Assembly (NCBI RefSeq): GCF_000003815.2
Contig: NC_049993.1
Span: 20,849,326-20,913,325, forward strand
Reading direction: 5' to 3'
From: Branchiostoma floridae
Lineage: Eukaryota > Chordata > Leptocardii > Amphioxiformes > Branchiostomatidae
Length of the DNA stretch: 64,000 nucleotides
In this document: in pieces, positions 22,243-34,189 of the stretch
Position numbering within the stretch: the stretch's first letter is position 1
Layout: every line of letters begins with the position of its first letter
Program-made: the position numbers and the translations under genes
The notes under the pieces: generated by a model
Databases searched by the model: none
Seen by the model: only the letters and a program-made list of their open reading frames with translations
Told to the model about the DNA's origin: nothing

Positions 22243-22284
22243 ACTACAGACCGGTAATAAATAACCTCAAAATGACCATACGTT

Positions 22285-22534
22285 GTACCGCGCCGTTCAC
22301 GTGTTCGCCAGGTGGGGAACATGTGAGCTAAGGTGCAAAGGACGGGTTCAACTGAGGTTATCTTGACTTTATACAGCATGTGATGGAAACTACGTCACTG
22401 AAGGCAATCACGAGATTTCGTAAACTAACACAACACTGTACTGGGCAGCACAACACATTCTACGCAGTTTGTGTGAGGGAGGAGGACATACATTGCATTG
22501 CCGCAAAAGTCTTTCTGACGACGCATCTAACAAG
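22285..22534 (+). promoter_or_regulatory. Class A TRIM promoter module, T2
   Basis: E-box CACGTG at 22298-22303, adjacent TTCGCCAGGTGGGG, and CRE-like TACGTCA at 22391-22397, 144 bp before the ATG. Confidence 0.5.
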
Positions 22535-24748
22535 ATGGCGAGTAAGATTCCGGATTCTCACAACTTCGATGAGCAGTTCTTGACGTGCCCGGTCTGTATG
22601 CTGCACTTCCGGGACCCCAGAGTCCTGCCATGTCTGCACACATTCTGTAGGGAGTGTCTGCAAGAATGGGCCACCAAACAACAGCCGCTGGAGTGTCCAA
22701 CCTGCCGCACACAGGTCAGTCTACCAGACAAAGGTGTGGACGGACTCAGGACCAACTTCTACGTCAACAACCTGCTGGACTTCGCGGCCGTGAAGAAAGG
22801 GGCGGGGCCAGGTGTGGCGTGCCAGGTGTGTGAGGGGAAGGAGGAAGGGGCGCGGTCATGGTGCGTACAGTGTGCCGTTCTGCTTTGTGAGTCCTGTACA
22901 AACACACATCGAAGGTTTCCAGCCATGAAAGGGCATCAGATCGTGACCCAAGAGAACCTGGAGGCCTCTGAAGGTGTGCCTGGCAGCTTTCAGCGCAAAG
23001 CCTTCTGCCCAAAGCACGAAGACCAAGTCTTAACTTTCTACTGTGAACCTTGTCAGACTTTGGTCTGTGTCGCCTGTACGGTTGTCAATCATTCACGGGG
23101 TGATAAACGCAATCCTGTAGAAATCGGCTCCGTCGCTGAGAGAAAGAAACGAGACCTACAAAAATTGTTAGCGAAAGTTGAGCCTCGAGAAAAAGACGTG
23201 CGGGATACGCTGAACGAAGTTGACAGAGAATCATCTCAGTTACCAACATCGGCAGACGCTGCGATTGAACAGGCCACAGGATATTTTGATCAGCTGATAG
23301 CCTTGCTTCAAGACAGAAAAAAAGAAGTCGTCCAAGAGATCGTCTCACGCCGCCAGGAGGTTGGAAAATGTCTGGAAACCCAGAAAGAAGCGATGGAGTT
23401 TGAGTTGGCCGGACTGACGAGCGCGTCTGAGTTCTGTAAACAAGCCTTGGAACACGGCAGTGACGTGCACGTTATCGAGGTCGAAGGTCAAGCACGACAG
23501 AGAGTGGACGAACTACTGACCACTCCAAGCGACCTGAGAGCCCGACCGAGTCAAGTCGTGTTCTCGGAGGGGACGGCCGTGGCGGAGTTCAGAGATGGCG
23601 TGGCCAGGGCAGGGCGCGTACAAGTGCGAAACACAGGGAAAGTGGACGTGTTTAAATGTTCAGTTGAAGTTAAACCTGCCGTTGTAGATTTTTCAAATGT
23701 CTCGCTGCTAAGGACAATAGACGAAATGGGACGTCTGTGTGCTGTGGCTAAAGATGACGTCACAGCCACCCTGACGGACCCCTCGGGCCAGGCGGTACCA
23801 ACACAGCTGCAGGAGAAGGGCAGGGGATTGTGGGAAATCTCCTACTCACCTGAGGTCACGGGCAACCATGGGTTAGAGGTCAAGGTGAACGGCGGTTCTG
23901 TGGCGGGAAGTCCGTTTGAGGTCAGAGTGCAAAGTAGGGACACGCCAGTCTTAACCATTGGGAGAGAAGGAAGTGGGGAGGGAGAACTTGTCTGCCCGGC
24001 AGATGTAGCAGTGGACATGGACGGTAACATTGCAGTGGTGGATAATGGGAACAATCGGGTTCAGATATTCGATGCCAAGACTGGTCAGTCACTTCGGTCT
24101 TTCCCGGTGGATGGCGAGAGTCCATGGGGCATTGACTTGGACTCCAATGGACAGTTTATTGTGACTTTTGATAACAACCTCTTCTCCACTGGCAACCAAG
24201 CAATCCGGGTGTACTCACGGGAAGGAAAACTTACAAAGACCCTAAAACCTGACTGTTTGTGGAATCCATGTGGAGTTGCAGTTCTGCAGGACGGCCGCAT
24301 AGTGGTGACGGACTACACACAGCAGTGCTGTTTCCTCCTGCAGCCTGACGGGAGCCTCATCCGGGACATCGGCAAGGGGCAGTTACAGCATCCACAGTTC
24401 ATAGCGGTGGACAAGTCACGTGATATGCTCTTCGTCACTGATTACTTGGCTCATAAAGTGTTTGTGTTTGACCTTGAGGGGAAGCTGAAGTTCAGCTTTG
24501 GTAAACTGGGGCAGGATGAGGGACAACTCTACCATCCAACAGGGATAACAGTAGACCCGGCAGGTAACATCGTTGTAGTGAACGAACGTGACCGCCGTCT
24601 GCAGGTGTTCGGGCCAGACGGGACGTACCTGAGAACTGTGACCACAGTGAAGGGACGATGCCCCCAGAGAATCGCGCTGACACCGGATAACCACATAGCT
24701 GTAGCGTGTTATATGGGAGATTGTGTTGAGTTGTACAGGTACAAGTAG
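22535..24748 (+). CDS. T2: TRIM-NHL protein
   Basis: 737 residues, one exon, ATG 22535 (MASKIPDSHNF) to TAG after VELYRYK. The domain order is as in T1 and all RING and B-box ligands are kept. From the end of B-box 2 into the coiled coil it carries VVNHSRGDK and KVEPREKDVRDTLNEVDRE, a block otherwise found only in T5, which suggests gene conversion between them. The NHL surface positions differ from T1 (DNGNNRV, ESPWG, LWNPCG, DYTQQC, LQHPQF, NERDRRL). The segment KLGQDEGQLYHPTG is identical in T7. The 3' flank is class beta with only a short gene-end echo at 24865-24887. No AATAAA was found close downstream. Confidence 0.95.
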   Translation: MASKIPDSHNFDEQFLTCPVCMLHFRDPRVLPCLHTFCRECLQEWATKQQPLECPTCRTQVSLPDKGVDGLRTNFYVNNLLDFAAVKKGAGPGVACQVCEGKEEGARSWCVQCAVLLCESCTNTHRRFPAMKGHQIVTQENLEASEGVPGSFQRKAFCPKHEDQVLTFYCEPCQTLVCVACTVVNHSRGDKRNPVEIGSVAERKKRDLQKLLAKVEPREKDVRDTLNEVDRESSQLPTSADAAIEQATGYFDQLIALLQDRKKEVVQEIVSRRQEVGKCLETQKEAMEFELAGLTSASEFCKQALEHGSDVHVIEVEGQARQRVDELLTTPSDLRARPSQVVFSEGTAVAEFRDGVARAGRVQVRNTGKVDVFKCSVEVKPAVVDFSNVSLLRTIDEMGRLCAVAKDDVTATLTDPSGQAVPTQLQEKGRGLWEISYSPEVTGNHGLEVKVNGGSVAGSPFEVRVQSRDTPVLTIGREGSGEGELVCPADVAVDMDGNIAVVDNGNNRVQIFDAKTGQSLRSFPVDGESPWGIDLDSNGQFIVTFDNNLFSTGNQAIRVYSREGKLTKTLKPDCLWNPCGVAVLQDGRIVVTDYTQQCCFLLQPDGSLIRDIGKGQLQHPQFIAVDKSRDMLFVTDYLAHKVFVFDLEGKLKFSFGKLGQDEGQLYHPTGITVDPAGNIVVVNERDRRLQVFGPDGTYLRTVTTVKGRCPQRIALTPDNHIAVACYMGDCVELYRYK

Positions 24749-27384
24749 CCTGACAATTGCTTCTGATCTTGTCCATGTTCAAAGATATTGACAGGTAACA
24801 GAAGAGATGCCACATTTTTTCCGTATCCAATCCCTACGCACTTAAAATAAGCAAGCACTTTATAGATGACCACATAGCTGTAGCGTTTTGAGCCTTGTAT
24901 GCTTGAATTTTACATTCAATTCAGCAATAAGAACTCGATGTTATACAATGTGAGACGGTTCACCTCCAGGTATGATAATATTTTGATACACTTTTATGAC
25001 TTGATGTCTCAGCTATGGTTCCACCCACTTGTTGGTTTCAGGCGAACTATTCGACTTTTCCTGAACTTACACATACCTCCTGCCTCCCTCTGCCCAGTCT
25101 TATTCTAGTGCATGGATCGGCCTGTTTCCTTATCTTACACATCCTTGAAAACGTATATAAAATTCACTGTAAGATGCATACCTTAGTAAGCCTTTTCGTT
25201 GTTCTTAAAACGGCACAAAAGTTGAAGTCCTCTTCCCTCTTCAAGGCAGCGTCTTGAAGCGCGCCATTCAGGTAGCGCTGTGCATTCTGGGATTGTTTTA
25301 GAGGGCACTTATAGTTTTTTTTCCTTAGATCCGATGAATTTCAGACTTGGCGCATAATAGATCTATTTTTCACTTCCTAAAATCAGTACTTGTCGGAAAA
25401 TAGCACTCCCATCCCCACTTTAGGACTCATTTAAGTGTTTTATCATATATCACTGTCTCCAATAGTGTTATATAACTTTTACACTACTCTGTCTAGAGCC
25501 CGCTTACAATTTGCAATCAAATGACCCCGCACCCTTCCGCGTAACACACCAGCTTCATAACGCTCGAAGTGCTGTTTAGAGCAATGACATGCTGTGTTCA
25601 TTTGAAAGGAAATTGATTCTATTTAATATCAATAAACGGATAATAACACTATTGCACTTGCTCAACGTCTACTTCCTCTTTATATTACGGTTAAAATTAT
25701 GATATGGCCGCTTTTCATAAAACAATTGACAGAATATATATATATGCGAAATGTCTTTAAATATTGTTATGAGTAGCTTTAAATTGTCATAGTTTCGAAT
25801 TCATGGTAAAATAAGCCTCAGAACTTTAAACCCCTTTGCGAGTTTCTCACCATTTCCCCATTCCCGAAAAGACCGAAATTTGCCAATTTGACGGTCTCCT
25901 TTTGTAATAGTGGAAAATGAAGTGGTAGCCTGTTGTTCTTTACCTGTACGCCAGGGGGTGCGTATGTTAACTACGGTCATCGGAGGTTATGTCGACTTTG
26001 AAGGATGTGACTGGAACTACGTCAATGAAGGCAAACGTGAGAATAACAAAACCCTGCACTGAGAAACACTGCATAATCTTAAGACAAACGAGGACAATGT
26101 GGCATTGCACTAAAGTTGCTAACATGTTTTAACGGTGCCCATACAAAGACCAGGTAGAAGGTAAAGGCGGTCACATAGCCTTTTTAGGGAAATATTTATC
26201 TATTTATTTATTTGGATTCTCCACATACAGTGACAATGGGAGTATGGCGGAACAGATGTCAAAGGACACCTTTTCAAAGCAGCAATAGACAGAATCCCGT
26301 GGGCAGTTGGACATTCTTTAGCCCTTATGATCCGCTTGGAGATTAGTAAAGCATAGAAAATACAAGTGGTAGCCTGTAATTCTTCACCTGTACGCCAGGG
26401 GGTGCGTATGTTAACTACGTTCATCTGAGGTATATCGACTTTACGGGATGTGACGAAAACTACGCCACCGAAGGCAAACATGAGAATATGTGAGCTAACG
26501 CAACCCTGTACTGAGCAGCACTGCATTACTATACGACAGACGAGGACAATGTGACATTGCACTAAAGTTGGTAACATGTTTTACCGGAGCCCGTACAAAG
26601 GGCAGGTAGAAGGTAAAGGCGGTCCAATAGCCTTGTCGTGTTTGTTTGTTTGAACCTTTATTTATTCATGAAAGCTCAAATTGGCCTGGAGGCAGCTTTT
26701 CATTGCGGTCACCAGGGAAGAGGCAAGGGTCAGGCAAAGTACATGACAGAGATACAGTTTACATCGTGTACATCGCAAAGCCTTTTTGAGGCAATAGGGA
26801 CGGTATTGCAGTGAAGTTGGTAACATGTTTTACCGGAGCCCATACAAAGGGCAGGTAGAAGATAAAGGCGGTTCCATAGCCTTTCTGAGGCAACTCTACT
26901 TTGTTTATTCTCTTTTTCATATGTACTTAATTAGGCTAATTGGTACAACTGTATGTCTTGGGGTGGTGGGACATGGCGCACTGATATGTTGACCTAAGTT
27001 ACCAAAGTTCATTAATTCATGTGTATTTTTTTATGTGGCGCTGTTAAAATAAGTTGTTAAACTTGAGTGCAGCGCCACACTGTCCTTGTTATGTGTTTTT
27101 GAATAAAGAAAAAAGATAGGGATAGTGAGTTGTTAACCACCGTGTCTAGAGCACGTTATCGGGGGGAACCAAGCACAGCCCTCTCCTTCCATTGCCTTTA
27201 CCTACCCGACAAAAAGTCAGGTTTGACACCTAGGTAAAGTGATGAAGTGCCTCTCCCAAGCGCACAATATCGGTAACATGACGGATTCGAACCCAGAACC
27301 ACTTGGTTCTGAGACAAACACCGCCGTTATGCGTCTTGTCCCCACTACAGACCGTTAATGATTAACCTCAAAATGTCTGTACTT
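24749..27384. repeat. T2-T3 spacer (beta flank), duplication partner of 58420-61104
   Basis: The whole spacer aligns with 58420-61104: the TTGTATGCTTGAATTTTACA segment, the CAGGTAGCGCTGTGCATTCT segment, two full promoter-like modules (from about 25930 and 26380), a third partial copy near 26810, and a SINE. Within the second module, 26636-26772 is a short insert beginning TGTTTGTTTGAACC and containing a TTTATTTATTCATG run, flanked by AGCCTT; it looks like a LINE 3' fragment and is present in both partners. No gene was seen. Confidence 0.85.
27060..27343 (-). mobile_element. tRNA-derived SINE in the class A flank (T3)
   Basis: B-box at 27283-27294 (plus-strand GGATTCGAACCC); A-rich tail on the left. 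Copied together with the T3 unit. Confidence 0.75.
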
Positions 27385-27614
27385 TGTACGGCGCCGCTCA
27401 CGTGTACACCAGGTGGGCAACATGTGAGCTTAAGGTCAAAGGGCGGGTTCACCTGAGGTTATCTTGACTTTATGTAGCATGTGATGGAAACTATGTCATT
27501 GGAGACAAACACGAGATGACGTGAGCAAACACAACCCTTTATTGATGAGCAGCACAACACAGTAAGCATACGCAGTTTGTGTGAACGAGGAGGAGAGACT
27601 ACGCATCTAACAAG
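27385..27614 (+). promoter_or_regulatory. Class A TRIM promoter module, T3
   Basis: E-box CACGTG at 27399-27404 and ACACCAGGTGGGC next to it. The CRE-like site is mutated to TATGTCA near 27492. The segment before the ATG has lost about 25 bp compared with T1 and T2. Confidence 0.45.
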
Positions 27615-29807
27615 ATGGCAAGTAAGATTCCGGATTCTCACAACTTCGACGAGCAGTTCCTGACGTGCCCTGTCTGTATGCTGCACTTCCGGGACCCCAG
27701 AGTCCTGCCATGTCTGCACACATTCTGTAGGGAGTGTCTGCAAGAATGGGCCACCAAACAACAGCCGCTGGAGTGTCCAACCTGCCGCACACAGGTCAGT
27801 CTACCAGACCAAGGTGTGGACGGACTCAGGACCAACTTCTACGTCAACAACCTGCTGGACTTCGCGGCCGTGAAGAAAGGTGCGGGGCCAGGTGTGCCGT
27901 GCCAGGTGTGTGAGGGGAAGGCGGAAGGGGCGCGGTCATGGTGCGTACAGTGTGCCGTTCTACTTTGTGAGTCCTGTACAAACACACATCGCAAGTTTCC
28001 AGCCATGAAAGGGCATCAGATCGTGACCCAAGAGAACCTGGAGGCCTCTGAAGGTGTGCCCAGCAGCTTTCAGCGCAAAGCCTTCTGCCCAAAGCACGAA
28101 GACCAAGTCTTAACTTTCTACTGTGAACCTTGTCAGACTTTGGTCTGTGTCGCCTGTACGGTTGTCGATCATCGGCCGGGCGATAAACACAATCCTGTAG
28201 AAATCGGCTCCGTCGCTGAGAGGAAGAAACGAGACCTACAGAAACTGTTAGCAAACATCGAGCCTCGAGAAAAAGACGTGCGGGCTTCGCTGAAAGAAAT
28301 CGAGGGTGAAATATCTGAGTTACCAACATCGGCAGACGCTGCCGTTGAACAGGCAACAGGATATTTCGATCAGCTGATGGCCTTTCTTCAAGACAGAAAA
28401 AAGGAAGTCGTCACAGAAATCGTCTCACGCCGCCAGGAGGTTGAAAAGTGTCTGGAAACCCAGAAAGAAGCGATGGAGTTTGAGTTGGCCGGACTGACGA
28501 GCGCGTCTGAGTTCTGTAAACAAGCCTTGGAACACGGCAGTGACGTGCACGTCATCGGGGTCGAGGGTCAAGCACGACAGAGAGTGGACGAACTGATGAC
28601 AACTCCAAGCGACCTGACAGCCCGACCGAGTCAAGTCGTGTTCTCGGAGGGGACGGCTGTGGCGGAGTTCAGAGATGACGTGGCCAGGGCAGGGAGTATA
28701 CAAGTAAAAGTTAAGGCAAAGGTATCAGTTGAAATCAAACCAGCCGTTGTAGAGTTTTCAAATATCGCTCTCCTCAGCACTGTTGACAAAAACGGGCAAC
28801 CTTGTTCTGTGCTGAAAGATGACGTCACAGCCACCCTGACGGACCCATCGGGCCAGGCGGTACCAACACAGCTGCAGGAGAAGGACAGGGGATTGTGGGA
28901 AATCTCCTACACACCTGAGGTCACGGGCAACCATAGGTTAGAGGTCAAGGTGAACGGCGGTGCTGTGGCGGGAAGTCCGTTTGACGTCAAAGTGCAAAGT
29001 AGGGACACCCCGGTTTTAACCATTGGGAGAGAAGGAAGTGAAGAGGGAAAACTTTCCTGCCCATCAGATGTAGCAGTGGACATGGACGGTAACATTGCAG
29101 TGGTGGATAATGGGAAAAAACGGGTTCAGATATTCGATGCCAAGACTGGTCAGTCACTTCGGTCTTTCCCGGTGGATGGTGAGAGTCCATGGGGCATTGA
29201 CATGGACTCTAATGGACAGTTTGTTCTGACTTTTGGTAATTATCCCACTGGCAACCAAGCAATCCGGGTGTACTCACGGGAAGGAAAACTCACAAAGACC
29301 CTAAAACCTGACTGTTTACGAGATCCATTTGGAGTTGCAGTTCTGCAGGGCGGCCGCATGGTGGTGGTGGACTGGGGACAGCAGTCCTGTCTCCTCCTGC
29401 AGCCTGACGGGAGCCTCATCCGGGACATCGGCAAGGGACAGTTACAGGACCCATGGTTCATAGCGGTGGACGAGTCACGTGATCTGTTCTTTGTCACTGA
29501 TTTCTCTGCTCATAGAGTGTTTGTGTTCGACCTTGAGGGGAAGCTGAAGTTCATATTTGGTGAACAGGGGTGGAATGAGGGAGAACTCTACAATCCAACA
29601 GGGATAACAGTAGACCCGGCAGGTAACATCGTTGTAGTGAACTGTGGTAACGGCCGTCTGCAGGTGTTCGGGCCAGACGGGACGTACCTGAGAACTGTGG
29701 CCACAGTGAAGGGAAGAGGCCCCCGGGGAATCGCGCTGACACCGGATAACCACATAGCTGTAGCGTGTATTGATGGACGTTGTGTCGAATTGTACAGGTA
29801 CAAGTAG
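27615..29807 (+). CDS. T3: TRIM-NHL protein
   Basis: 730 residues, the shortest intact copy; one exon, ATG 27615 to TAG 29807. RING 18-58, B-box 1 96-137, B-box 2 158-192, coiled coil about 198-330, filamin 370-462 ending GSPFDVKV, NHL 464-730. The linker between coiled coil and filamin is shorter than in the others (QVKVKAKVSVEIKP, lacking the HTGKVDASKC stretch). The loop FGNYPTGNQ and the pattern FGEQGxNEG are shared with T5, which has the same gamma 3' flank. Blade surface residues specific to this copy include DWGQQSC, DFSAHRV, NCGNGRL and IDGRC. AATAAA at 30040-30045. Confidence 0.95.
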   Translation: MASKIPDSHNFDEQFLTCPVCMLHFRDPRVLPCLHTFCRECLQEWATKQQPLECPTCRTQVSLPDQGVDGLRTNFYVNNLLDFAAVKKGAGPGVPCQVCEGKAEGARSWCVQCAVLLCESCTNTHRKFPAMKGHQIVTQENLEASEGVPSSFQRKAFCPKHEDQVLTFYCEPCQTLVCVACTVVDHRPGDKHNPVEIGSVAERKKRDLQKLLANIEPREKDVRASLKEIEGEISELPTSADAAVEQATGYFDQLMAFLQDRKKEVVTEIVSRRQEVEKCLETQKEAMEFELAGLTSASEFCKQALEHGSDVHVIGVEGQARQRVDELMTTPSDLTARPSQVVFSEGTAVAEFRDDVARAGSIQVKVKAKVSVEIKPAVVEFSNIALLSTVDKNGQPCSVLKDDVTATLTDPSGQAVPTQLQEKDRGLWEISYTPEVTGNHRLEVKVNGGAVAGSPFDVKVQSRDTPVLTIGREGSEEGKLSCPSDVAVDMDGNIAVVDNGKKRVQIFDAKTGQSLRSFPVDGESPWGIDMDSNGQFVLTFGNYPTGNQAIRVYSREGKLTKTLKPDCLRDPFGVAVLQGGRMVVVDWGQQSCLLLQPDGSLIRDIGKGQLQDPWFIAVDESRDLFFVTDFSAHRVFVFDLEGKLKFIFGEQGWNEGELYNPTGITVDPAGNIVVVNCGNGRLQVFGPDGTYLRTVATVKGRGPRGIALTPDNHIAVACIDGRCVELYRYK

Positions 29808-31432
29808 CCTCATCAAGTACCTCTGATATTTTCCATGTTCAAAGATATCAACAGATAGCAGAAATATATCATAAGGATTTTTCCGCATCCTATCACTTTA
29901 AAATCCCTTTAGTTAACCACATTTAAGCAATTGACATATTCAGTATCAACTAAACATGTTAGTATGTATGCAAATACCTTTTTTCTGTCAACCTTGCGAT
30001 TATTGGTCATATGTCTGCATCCGGTGGGATATGAGAACTGAATAAAGATCAATGCTCTAAAACGTGCTGTAATATTACCATCGGAAATGTACCAGCTTTT
30101 GCTCATGGAATAAGTAGGAGTATACATGAGATCATAAGGAATGTATTGTGGCAACAATGAAGTAAAATGATGTCATAAGTGTTCTTTTTTTCTGAAACGA
30201 AAGTCCATCCCCAATCGCCTTTCCCTGGACTCAAACCTGGATCTCCGAGTTACCAACTAACTGGAACCAGGAGCTCAACTTTTACGTTACCACCGATTGA
30301 GCTACAGGGCCATCCCATACAGAAGAGCTGATAAGAATCTTCATAATATATTATTCATATTTTGAACTGCCATATGTGGAAGAGTTGACGGACAGAAAAA
30401 AACTACAATATCATGAATATGTCATGAGTTGCATATCATGAATATTTTCAAATCAAATGAACAAAAGATGTCAAAAGTTACTGGTTGTGTTTTCATTGCA
30501 CCCTCCTTTAAGTTAACTGTATCCCAAAGGCGTCTGCATCGGCCTTTACTTTATCCTGGCCAATCCTCTCAGTTTACTTTTAGTTCATGCTTTGATCAAA
30601 TTTATGGTCTAATGACGCGATATGCAGTGCTACGTTACAGTCCTATGGGATTTTGCATTCGCTTAATGAAAGCGACGCCTGGCGGCCGTTGTAATAAAGG
30701 TCACGTAACAACACGTATTGCTGACCCGGAGGTAGGCTTTTACTTTGCTGGTTACCTTCCTATGTTATGTGCTGACATCACTAAGTCTTTACTGTGTGAC
30801 AAATACGTTACGCAGACTCTCAGGCAGCGTTGGTTATATTGGAGTCTATAAGCAGAGACAGACAAATACACAGGAATGGTTAAGTCGTTACAAGTCACTG
30901 GCATTATCAAGAGCTCTACAACATATCTGACAAATTAATCTAAAATCATATCAAAGTCATATCCAGATGTCTAAATCACGTCAAAACCATATCCAGTTTC
31001 TTGAGTAACTGCTTTTTGGCATATCTTATTACCTGGATGTCTAATCTTCATCGACGTAATCTAAAGTCTATACTGTAACAACCAATGATCGTCGATTCAA
31101 TCGAAACTATAAAACAAAGAAACAAACATCAAACAAATAAACCTGACCACTAGAGCAGCATCCCGTTGGAATTATCTGAAGTACTCTTGTATTCGTGAAT
31201 TTGTGTAATATAGAATAAATTTATGACCCGTTTCTTATAGTTTCGCATTTTGGATGTGGTACCTTCACTCGTCACTAGGGGGCATTGTTTTACAGTCTAC
31301 TGCACCCATCCGAAATAGTGAATTGCCATTGCTTATGTAATAGATAGATGATGGGCGTGGCTTGATTATGTGAAAATATGGGTTGCCCCACCCACAAGGG
31401 GGTTCCTTTAATACCCGAGGCGAAGCATTTTC
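29808..31432. repeat. Gamma flank, copy 1 (partner 43046-46640)
   Basis: It matches the downstream region of T5 up to the TAGTTTCGCxTTTTGGATGT segment near 31240/46540. The partner has two extra insertions (43364-44813 and 44859-45391), for which this copy preserves the empty sites at about 30131 and 30163-30175. It contains a tRNA-like element at 30195-30320. The frame at 30429-30851 is conserved in the partner but has no coding signature that I recognise. A CTCF-like TCACTAGGGGGC occurs at about 31271. Confidence 0.8.
30195..30320 (-). repeat. tRNA-like (SINE head or tRNA pseudogene) element
   Basis: On the minus strand, TAGCTCAATCGG at about 30304-30293 is a good A-box and GGTTTGAGTCC at 30237-30227 is a B-box with one mismatch. 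They are about 53 bp apart, long for a tRNA without an intron. A second copy sits at 45427-45542 as part of the gamma-flank duplication. Confidence 0.55.
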
Positions 31433-34189
31433 CCTTTGTTTTGATGACACGAACCAACATGCCAGATATCATACAGATCCATTCATATCTTGTTGAGTTA
31501 TCGAGGCTTCAAAAAGCGATTCCCGTTAGAGGATGCATTCCTGACATTTTGTAATGCTGCAATATCCAAAAACCAAGGAATGAACCTGGAAAGGCCTAAT
31601 CTGACTAATACGTACGTCCTAGAATTTGGACTGAAACTAACCTGGACTGAGTTCCCTTATAATGACACTGCTCTGATCCTTGCAGGGAAGACTGAGAGAG
31701 TCCACGACAAGGAAGTGGTGTCTACAAAAATACAACAAAGGCTCGGAACTCAATTTCCTTTGCAGCTCAAAGAACCATTAAACATATCATTTATGGTTAT
31801 CATGCATCAGTAAGATGCTGAGGACACAAAAGTAAGAAGAAGAATTAAAGTTTGGGAAAATTCAGAAATATGAAGGATTCGAGGATCCCCTTAGCTGACA
31901 GCACATGTGAGGAATGTGTTGAGTGTTTCCTCAATTTTAATGTTCAAAAGAGTATTGTTATATTTTGAAATCTTCCTATCACCATTATATGAGTGTTTAA
32001 GATTAGTGCAAATTCGAGAATAATTCTTAGACTCCTAACATAGAAAATGGCTACATTAATTGTCCATGTTGTCAAGTACTGACAGTGTTCCTGTTTCCTT
32101 GTCGCCATTTTGTTATGACGTAACCAAACATTTCATCGGGCAATCGTTCCAATATTTTTACTTCTTATATACAAAAAATACGTCAGGTATTATTTAGATA
32201 ACAGGGAAGAAGCTGATTGACTATCCTTAAGTTGTCTTCAGTCTTCAAGCTCCTTAAAGACGTAGGGAGTCTGTCTTACCTGTGTCTTCCAGTGTGTCCT
32301 TCAACTCAGCACTGAGGTCATTGGCTACCTGTTTTATCTATTTTTCGCTTAGTTGATATCCCGCCGATTTTGTGGAATCTAAGGAAGGGCATTTAACTTG
32401 ACTTTCCCCACTTCACTCAGTTCCAAATGAGTATCTAGTACTAGCTCAGGTTAGGGCCGTCCCTCGGATAGGGCGTCAAATGGAGGTATTTTTTGCCCCT
32501 GTTTCCTTGTCGCCATTTTGTTATCATTAATGACGTATGAACCAAATATTTGATCAGACAATCGTTCGAACCGTTTTACTTCTCATGGACATACATACAT
32601 TAGGTACCACGTAAGGTCACAGAGAAGAAGCTGTTCGACTAACCTCAGTACGGAAGGAAGGTGTCTTCAGTCTGACTCCTTAAAGTCTCGGAGAGTCTGT
32701 CTCCACTGTACCTTTCTGTTTGTCCTTCAACCCAGCACTGAGAAGGTTGTACTACCTGTGTATTATAGGCTTAGGGTTCAGCCGACCCTGCCTAATGTGT
32801 AACTTGGCCACAGGCGATAATGTGGTAGTTATATGTGCCAGTGGCCTGAACATAATGAGCTCTTTGTGATGCTCTGCTAACTGCTATGAGGGCTCCAAAT
32901 CGCCCTATCTTATCTTCTGCACCGCTATTCACCTGACAGGTAATAAGTAATACCTGTCCTAATTTTGGAAACTCGGACGCTAATTATCAATCATAGATAT
33001 GTTGCTGCCCTAGCAGGACTCATTTGCGCGTCTTGACAACCTCAATAGAGATCTATTGTGTTGTTCTTCACGTGTACGCCAGGGGGTGTGTATGTGAACT
33101 AAGGTCATCTGAGGTTATCACGACTTTACAGCATGTGACTGGAACTACGTCACTAAAGATCACTTAAGGCAAACATGAGAATACATGAACAGATACTACC
33201 CTGCACGGAGCAGCACTGCATTACTTAAAGCCAGACGAGGACAATGTGGCATTGCACTAAAGTTGGTAACATGTTTAACGGTGCCCATACAAAGGGCAGG
33301 TAGAATGTTAAGGCGGTCCCATAACTTTTTTGAGGCAATAGACAGAATCCCGTGGGTAGTTGGACATTCTTTAGCCCTTATGATCCGCTTGGAGATTAGT
33401 AGTAGTAGCCTGTAGTTTTTCACCTGTACGCCAGAGGGTGCGTATGTTAACTACGTTCATCTGAGGTCACCTCGACTTTACAGGATGTGTCTGGAACTAC
33501 GTCACGGAAGGCAAACGTGAGATTACGCGAGCAAAAACAAGCCTGCACTGAGCAGTACTGTATTACTTTAAGACAGACGAGAACAATGTGGCATTGCACT
33601 TAAGTTGGTGACATGTTTTGACGGTGCCCATACAAAGGGCAGGTAGAAGGTAAAGACGGTCCCATAGCCTTTCTCAGGCAACTCTACTTTGTTAATTCTC
33701 TTTTTCATATGTACTTAATTAGGCTAATTGGTACTACTGTATGTCTTTGGGTGGTGGGACATGGCGCACTGATATGTTGACCTAAGTTACCAAAGTTCAT
33801 TAATTCATTTGTATTTTTTTATGTGGCGCTGTTAAAATAAGTTGTTAAACTTGAGTGCAGCGCCACAGTGTCCTTGTCATGTGTTTTTGAATAAAGAAAA
33901 AAAAATAGGGATAGTGAGTTGTTAACCACCGTGTCTAGAGCACGGTATCGGGGGGAACCAAGCACAGCCCTCTCCTTCCACTGCCTTTACATACCCTACC
34001 AACAAGTCAGATTTTTACACCTGGGTGGAGTGAGGAAGGTCGTTCAAAATGCCCCTCCCAAGCGCCCAATATCGGTAACATGGCAGGATTCGAACCCAGA
34101 ACCGCTTGGTTCCGAGCCGAACACCTCCGTTACGTCTCTTGACCCCTGCTATACAGACCGTTAATAAATAACCTCAAAATGTCTGTCCT
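31433..34189. repeat. T3-T4 spacer, duplication partner of 14096-16529
   Basis: It aligns with the block upstream of T1 for most of its length. It differs by an additional promoter-like module: one starts near 33070 and another near 33420, where the T1 side has one. A SINE lies at about 33840-34146. No gene was seen in the remainder. Confidence 0.85.
33840..34146 (-). mobile_element. tRNA-derived SINE in the class A flank (T4)
   Basis: B-box at 34086-34097; the plus strand shows TTGAATAAAGAAAAAAAAA at the tail. Same position relative to T4 as in the other class A units. Confidence 0.75.

Larger units (their letters stand above)
18999..22284. other. T1-T2 spacer (alpha flank)
   Basis: The 3' UTR carries one decayed echo of the gene end (19125-19215) and a poly(A) signal at 19479. 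The alpha flank (about 19560-19760) matches 37440-37640 and 53280-53510. A candidate orphan first exon lies at 20387-20459, a LINE remnant at about 20600-20985, a G-tract at 21310-21338, a promoter-like module copy at about 21530-21800 and a SINE at about 21960-22242. The segment 20280-21230, without the LINE, matches 47730-48480. Confidence 0.6.

Noticed and set aside
30195-30320. A functional tRNA gene
   Set aside because: The A-box and B-box are present, but the distance and the arms do not fold into a convincing cloverleaf; SINE head or pseudogene is more likely.
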